Notes under the pieces: generated by a model
What the model was told of the DNA's origin: nothing
What the model saw: the letters and a program-made list of their open reading frames with translations, nothing else
Database searches by the model: none
Position numbers and translations under genes: made by a program
Part shown: piece by piece, positions 60,976 through 64,000 of the stretch
Numbering within the stretch: position 1 is the first letter of the stretch
Layout of the letters: each line of letters begins with the position of its first letter
DNA from: Cladorhizidae sp. MBARI D1340-BT2
Lineage: Eukaryota > Porifera > Demospongiae > Poecilosclerida > Cladorhizidae
NCBI GenBank assembly: GCA_028752905.1
Contig: JAQNBH010000002.1
Span: 29,556,762 to 29,620,761 of the forward strand
DNA: 64,000 bases
Reading direction: 5' to 3'

Positions 60976-61535
60976 AGTGTGATGTTGGTCCAGTGTGTGT
61001 CCCCATAGAGCTATTGTCACTACTTCAACCTGCCTCCACCCAGTGTGATGTTGGTCCAGAGCCACTATCAACCTACTTCAACCTGCCTCCACTGTTGGTC
61101 CAGTGTGTGTCCCCATAGAGCTATTGTCAACCTACTTCAACCTGCCTCCACCCAATGTGATGTTGGTCCAGAGCTACTGTCAACCTACTTCAACCTGCCT
61201 CCACTGTTGGTCCAGTGTGTGTCCCCATAGAGTATTGACATTGGCAACCTTGTACTTCAACCTGCCTCCACCCAGTGTGATGTTGGTCCAGAGCTACTGT
61301 CAACCTACTTCAACCTGCCTCCACTGTTGGTCCAGTGTGTGTCCTCATAGAGACCTACTCCAGCTTGCCTCAACCCAGTGTGGTGTTGATCCAGTGTGTG
61401 ACCCCATAGAGGTATTGTCAACCTACCTCAACCTTCAACCCAGTGTGATGTTGGTCCAGTGTGTGTACCCATAGAGCTATTGTCAACCTACATCAACCTG
61501 CCTCCACCCAGTGTGGTGTTGGTCCAGTGTGTGTA
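60976..61535 (+). repeat. Compound minisatellite of two alternating units
   Basis: Alternating AACCTGCCTCCACCCAGTGT-, TTGGTCCAGTGTGTGTCCCC- and ATAGAGCTATTGTCAACCTA-type segments, about ten copies. One stray copy lies at 63055-63125. Confidence 0.9.
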
Positions 61536-61539
61536 TGTC

Positions 61540-61650
61540 TCTCTCTCTCTCTGTGTGTATATATATGTGTGTCTGTGTCTCTGTGTATATATGTATGTAC
61601 ATGTGTGTGTGTGGTGTGTGTGTGGTATGTGTGTGTGTGGGAGTGTATAT
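61540..61650. repeat. TC/TG/TA microsatellite
   Basis: Mixed CT, GT and TATA dinucleotide runs. Confidence 0.9.
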
Positions 61651-61689
61651 ATGTGGTATAGAAATCTATAGGACTGTATAATTGTTACA

Positions 61690-61915
61690 TAACACATTCC
61701 AGGGTAACCCTGTGGGCTTGGGGAGACATCCACACCATGTCAGTGGCCACATAAATCATGATGACATCATCTCTAACTAGGAAGACTTACAGCAGTGGAG
61801 CAGGAGATATGAATCAATGGCTGCATACTTCAGCTAGGAACTTCTGGTTACCAGGGGGACTGTGCTGTGTTTGTGCTCAGCAAACAATTAATGCCAGCAG
61901 AGAAGTGCAGACACA
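61690..61915 (+). repeat. Diverged duplicate, left copy
   Basis: CATTCCAGGGTAACCCTGT, AGTGGAGCAGGAGA and CAAACAATTA blocks recur in order at 62760-62960. No coding content recognised. The stretch 61916-62300 between them shows no supported gene. Confidence 0.7.
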
Positions 61916-62310
61916 TGTATAGTGAGTGGGGTGCTTACAGAGGCTCTCTTTCTTGCCTGGCTGCACAACCAGATGCTCCTCACCACAACAGGCTGGCCGA
62001 TGGGGAAGGGAAGCACACTAAGAGTGCAGCCATCAGTCAGAGCTGTGGCCACAGAAGACCAGAAGCTGACAAGAAGCTCAGACATATTGTTAGTGAGAGA
62101 CAATTTGCAGACTCAGGTGTGTGAGGTGTCCTCCATCATCAGTGTTCAATGTGACAACTACTTCCTGTTGTACACAGTCTCAATTCAAGTTTGTCAAGGG
62201 CGGACATCCAGTGAGAGAGAGAGAGACCTCACCCCATACTGGCATGCATGGCAATATCAACTTCCTCATTGACTCTTCAGTGAGAGATCAGTTTGCTTGC
62301 CAATAATAAT

Positions 62311-62392
62311 AATTAAAATCACCTTCTCAATAATCAACTTCAAATTTTAGTCACTCGACATTTCGACTAGACACTCTAGCCTTCATCAGAAG
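62311..62392 (-). repeat. Dispersed short repeat with hammerhead-like core (copy 5)
   Basis: CTGATGA core kept; hairpin GGCTAG/CTAGTC uses a G-U pair where other copies have A-U. Confidence 0.75.
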
Positions 62393-62700
62393 AACAGCAC
62401 AAGAGGTCCCAGAATCCATTAACTTCAGACACTTGGTGCACAATTAGAAATGCTAGTCTCAAAAGCTAGCTCCATAGAAATGGTGCTCACAATTCCAAAT
62501 GCTAGTTTCAAAACTACAATTAGCCCCAGAGAATTGGTGCCAATTAGAAAAGCCTCGTGTCCAACTTCCCATACCACGTCTTCTTGCAGCATCAGCACTC
62601 ACCACAAGAGCCAGGACCACAGAGACAAAGGTGTCCAGGAATGAGAGTGGCATCAGTGTCACGACTTGAGACAGCTGTACCAGCAGAGTGTGTGTATGTG
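62393..62700. other. No gene; short degenerate tandem segment
   Basis: Two or three diverged copies of an AATTMSAAATGCTAGT-like segment near 62440-62560; nothing else recognised. Confidence 0.4.
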
Positions 62701-62759
62701 TGTGTGTGTGTGTGTGTCAATGTGTAGGTAGTCAAATAGTCAAAACAACTGTTAATTAT

Positions 62760-62960
62760 CACATTCCAGGGTAACCCTGTAAGCTTGAGCAGCAATCCAA
62801 ACCAGCTCCCTGTGGAGCAAGACTTATACAACATTGAACAGTGGAGCAGGAGACATGAATCAAGGGCTGTGTCAGCCAGGAGCTTCTTGTTGCTAGGGAG
62901 ACCACAGTGCTGTTTGTGTGCTCTGCAGACAATTACTTCCACTTAGTGGAATCTTCCTAA
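62760..62960 (+). repeat. Diverged duplicate, right copy
   Basis: Second copy of the 61690-61915 segment. A GT microsatellite lies just before it (62690-62718). Confidence 0.7.
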
Positions 62961-63358
62961 CGAGAGCAGATTATTATCGCAATAGAATAATAATCTATTC
63001 ACATTTTGAGGAATTGCTCCATTGAAATTCTAAATGCAATGTATTAATGCACTCTCTCCCCATAGAGCTGTTGTCAACCTACTTCAACCTGCCTCAACCC
63101 CGAGTGATGTTGGACCAGTGCGTGTCCACATAGATACATTATATAATGTATTATATAATTATATAACCCAACAATTAAAAGTTGCCTCTCGAGGACACTA
63201 TTTAATCACGTTTTCAGAATGATTGTCAGAACAACACTAGTAGCTACTGCCTAGAGTTGTCTCTTGTCCACCTGTCAGTGAGTATTTAAGACTCTCCAGA
63301 CAGACTTCCTGATCGCAACGGAATACTAGTAATACAATCACCAGGTAACCCCCCCATC

Positions 63359-63505
63359 CACACACACATACAGATGCACATTCACACACACACACAAACA
63401 CTCATACACACAAACACACACTCACACACACTCACACACACACACTCACACACACACTCACACACACACTCACACACTCACTCTCACACACACACACACA
63501 CACTA
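63359..63505. repeat. (CA)n-rich microsatellite
   Basis: CACACA with ACTCACA interruptions. Confidence 0.95.
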
Positions 63506-63846
63506 GCTACGGGCTATGTTAGGTGGATAGTACAGCATACATCTAGCTGTTGGGTAAAATAGACTTTCATCCACACATTCATCAGAGCTCCCTCACACTT
63601 TACTAAAGTGGTTTTGTCGAAATATGTGTGGGGTGTGGGGAGGAAGCTCGCCTCAATGCCCTAATTATATAATTGGGTGGTCCAGGGACTCTGAATCCCA
63701 GTAGGGGGACTGGACAGGTATTGGGTTAGTTGCTTACTAAGAGTGGAGGTGAGGAAGGAGCTATCTCTAGTTCTTGCAGAGTTGCTTAGCCACACACCAC
63801 CATGATCATGTGTAGATGCTTACAAGCAGTTGCTGAGATACATGCT
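63506..63846. other. No gene seen
   Basis: Nothing recognisable. Confidence 0.4.
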
Positions 63847-64000
63847 CCAGATAAACTAGTGTCCATGTGTGTTATGTACTGGCACTCCAGATAAACTAGT
63901 GTCCATGTGTGTTATGTACTGGCACCCCAGATAAACTAGTGTCCATGTGTGTTATGTACTGGCACTCCAGATAAACTAGTGTCCATGTGTGTTATGTACT
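63847..64000 (+). repeat. 40-bp minisatellite running off the window
   Basis: Four units of CCAGATAAACTAGTGTCCAT plus GTGTGTTATGTACTGGCAYT; the last unit reaches the window edge. Confidence 0.95.

Noticed and set aside
61459..61733. Cys/Val-rich frames at the TG repeat
   Set aside because: Low-complexity dinucleotide translation.

Overview
This is 64 kb of animal (metazoan) nuclear DNA. Evidence: spliced genes with GT-AG introns, a FAM8A1/RDD-family gene, a GT92-like glycosyltransferase, and dense decayed transposons and minisatellites. The transposon mix (ZMYM-type and BED-type hAT, PiggyBac, Tc1/mariner-like, an RLE-type LINE, a Jockey/CR1-like LINE, a Ty3/gypsy remnant) suits a marine invertebrate. 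A sponge is plausible but the sequence does not prove it. I saw no tRNA, rRNA, operon or CRISPR array.

Host genes are few. The clear one is a six-exon FAM8A1-like gene on the + strand (41812-59930) encoding about 296 residues. All six exons have GT-AG boundaries and matching codon phases, although its introns hold an intact-ended PiggyBac element, a PiggyBac-derived fragment, a hAT element and many minisatellite arrays. Its last two exons were also copied with flanking sequence to 7935-9650. A second host-type gene at 18541-19938 is a single-exon GT92-like glycosyltransferase with one in-frame TGA. An exon of an unrecognised gene family lies at 1-202 (-), with decayed copies at 7045-7270 and 33676-34018.

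Layout: 0-7.3 kb holds the unknown-family exon, a protease-integrase remnant and copy A of a 4.5-kb duplicated block carrying a restriction-like-endonuclease LINE. 7.9-10 kb holds the FAM8A1 3' duplicate and a LINE. 10.8-17.3 kb is a ZMYM-type hAT entered by a BED-type hAT whose 5' half is present three times in tandem. 18-20 kb is the GT92-like gene. 20.5-27.5 kb has LINE and hAT remnants plus long ATT/CAT microsatellites. 27.9-32.7 kb is one old transposase-like gene split by a 2.79-kb Tc1/mariner-like element with TIRs and TA duplications. 33.7-41.3 kb has a hAT-like pseudogene and block copy B. 41.8-59.9 kb is the FAM8A1 gene. 60-64 kb is repeats.

The genes do not form a functional system. 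The main interest is exact insertion boundaries, nested insertions, covarying terminal palindromes, and a dispersed short repeat with a hammerhead-ribozyme-like core. Several nearly intact transposases are broken only at homopolymer runs, so some breaks may be assembly errors.
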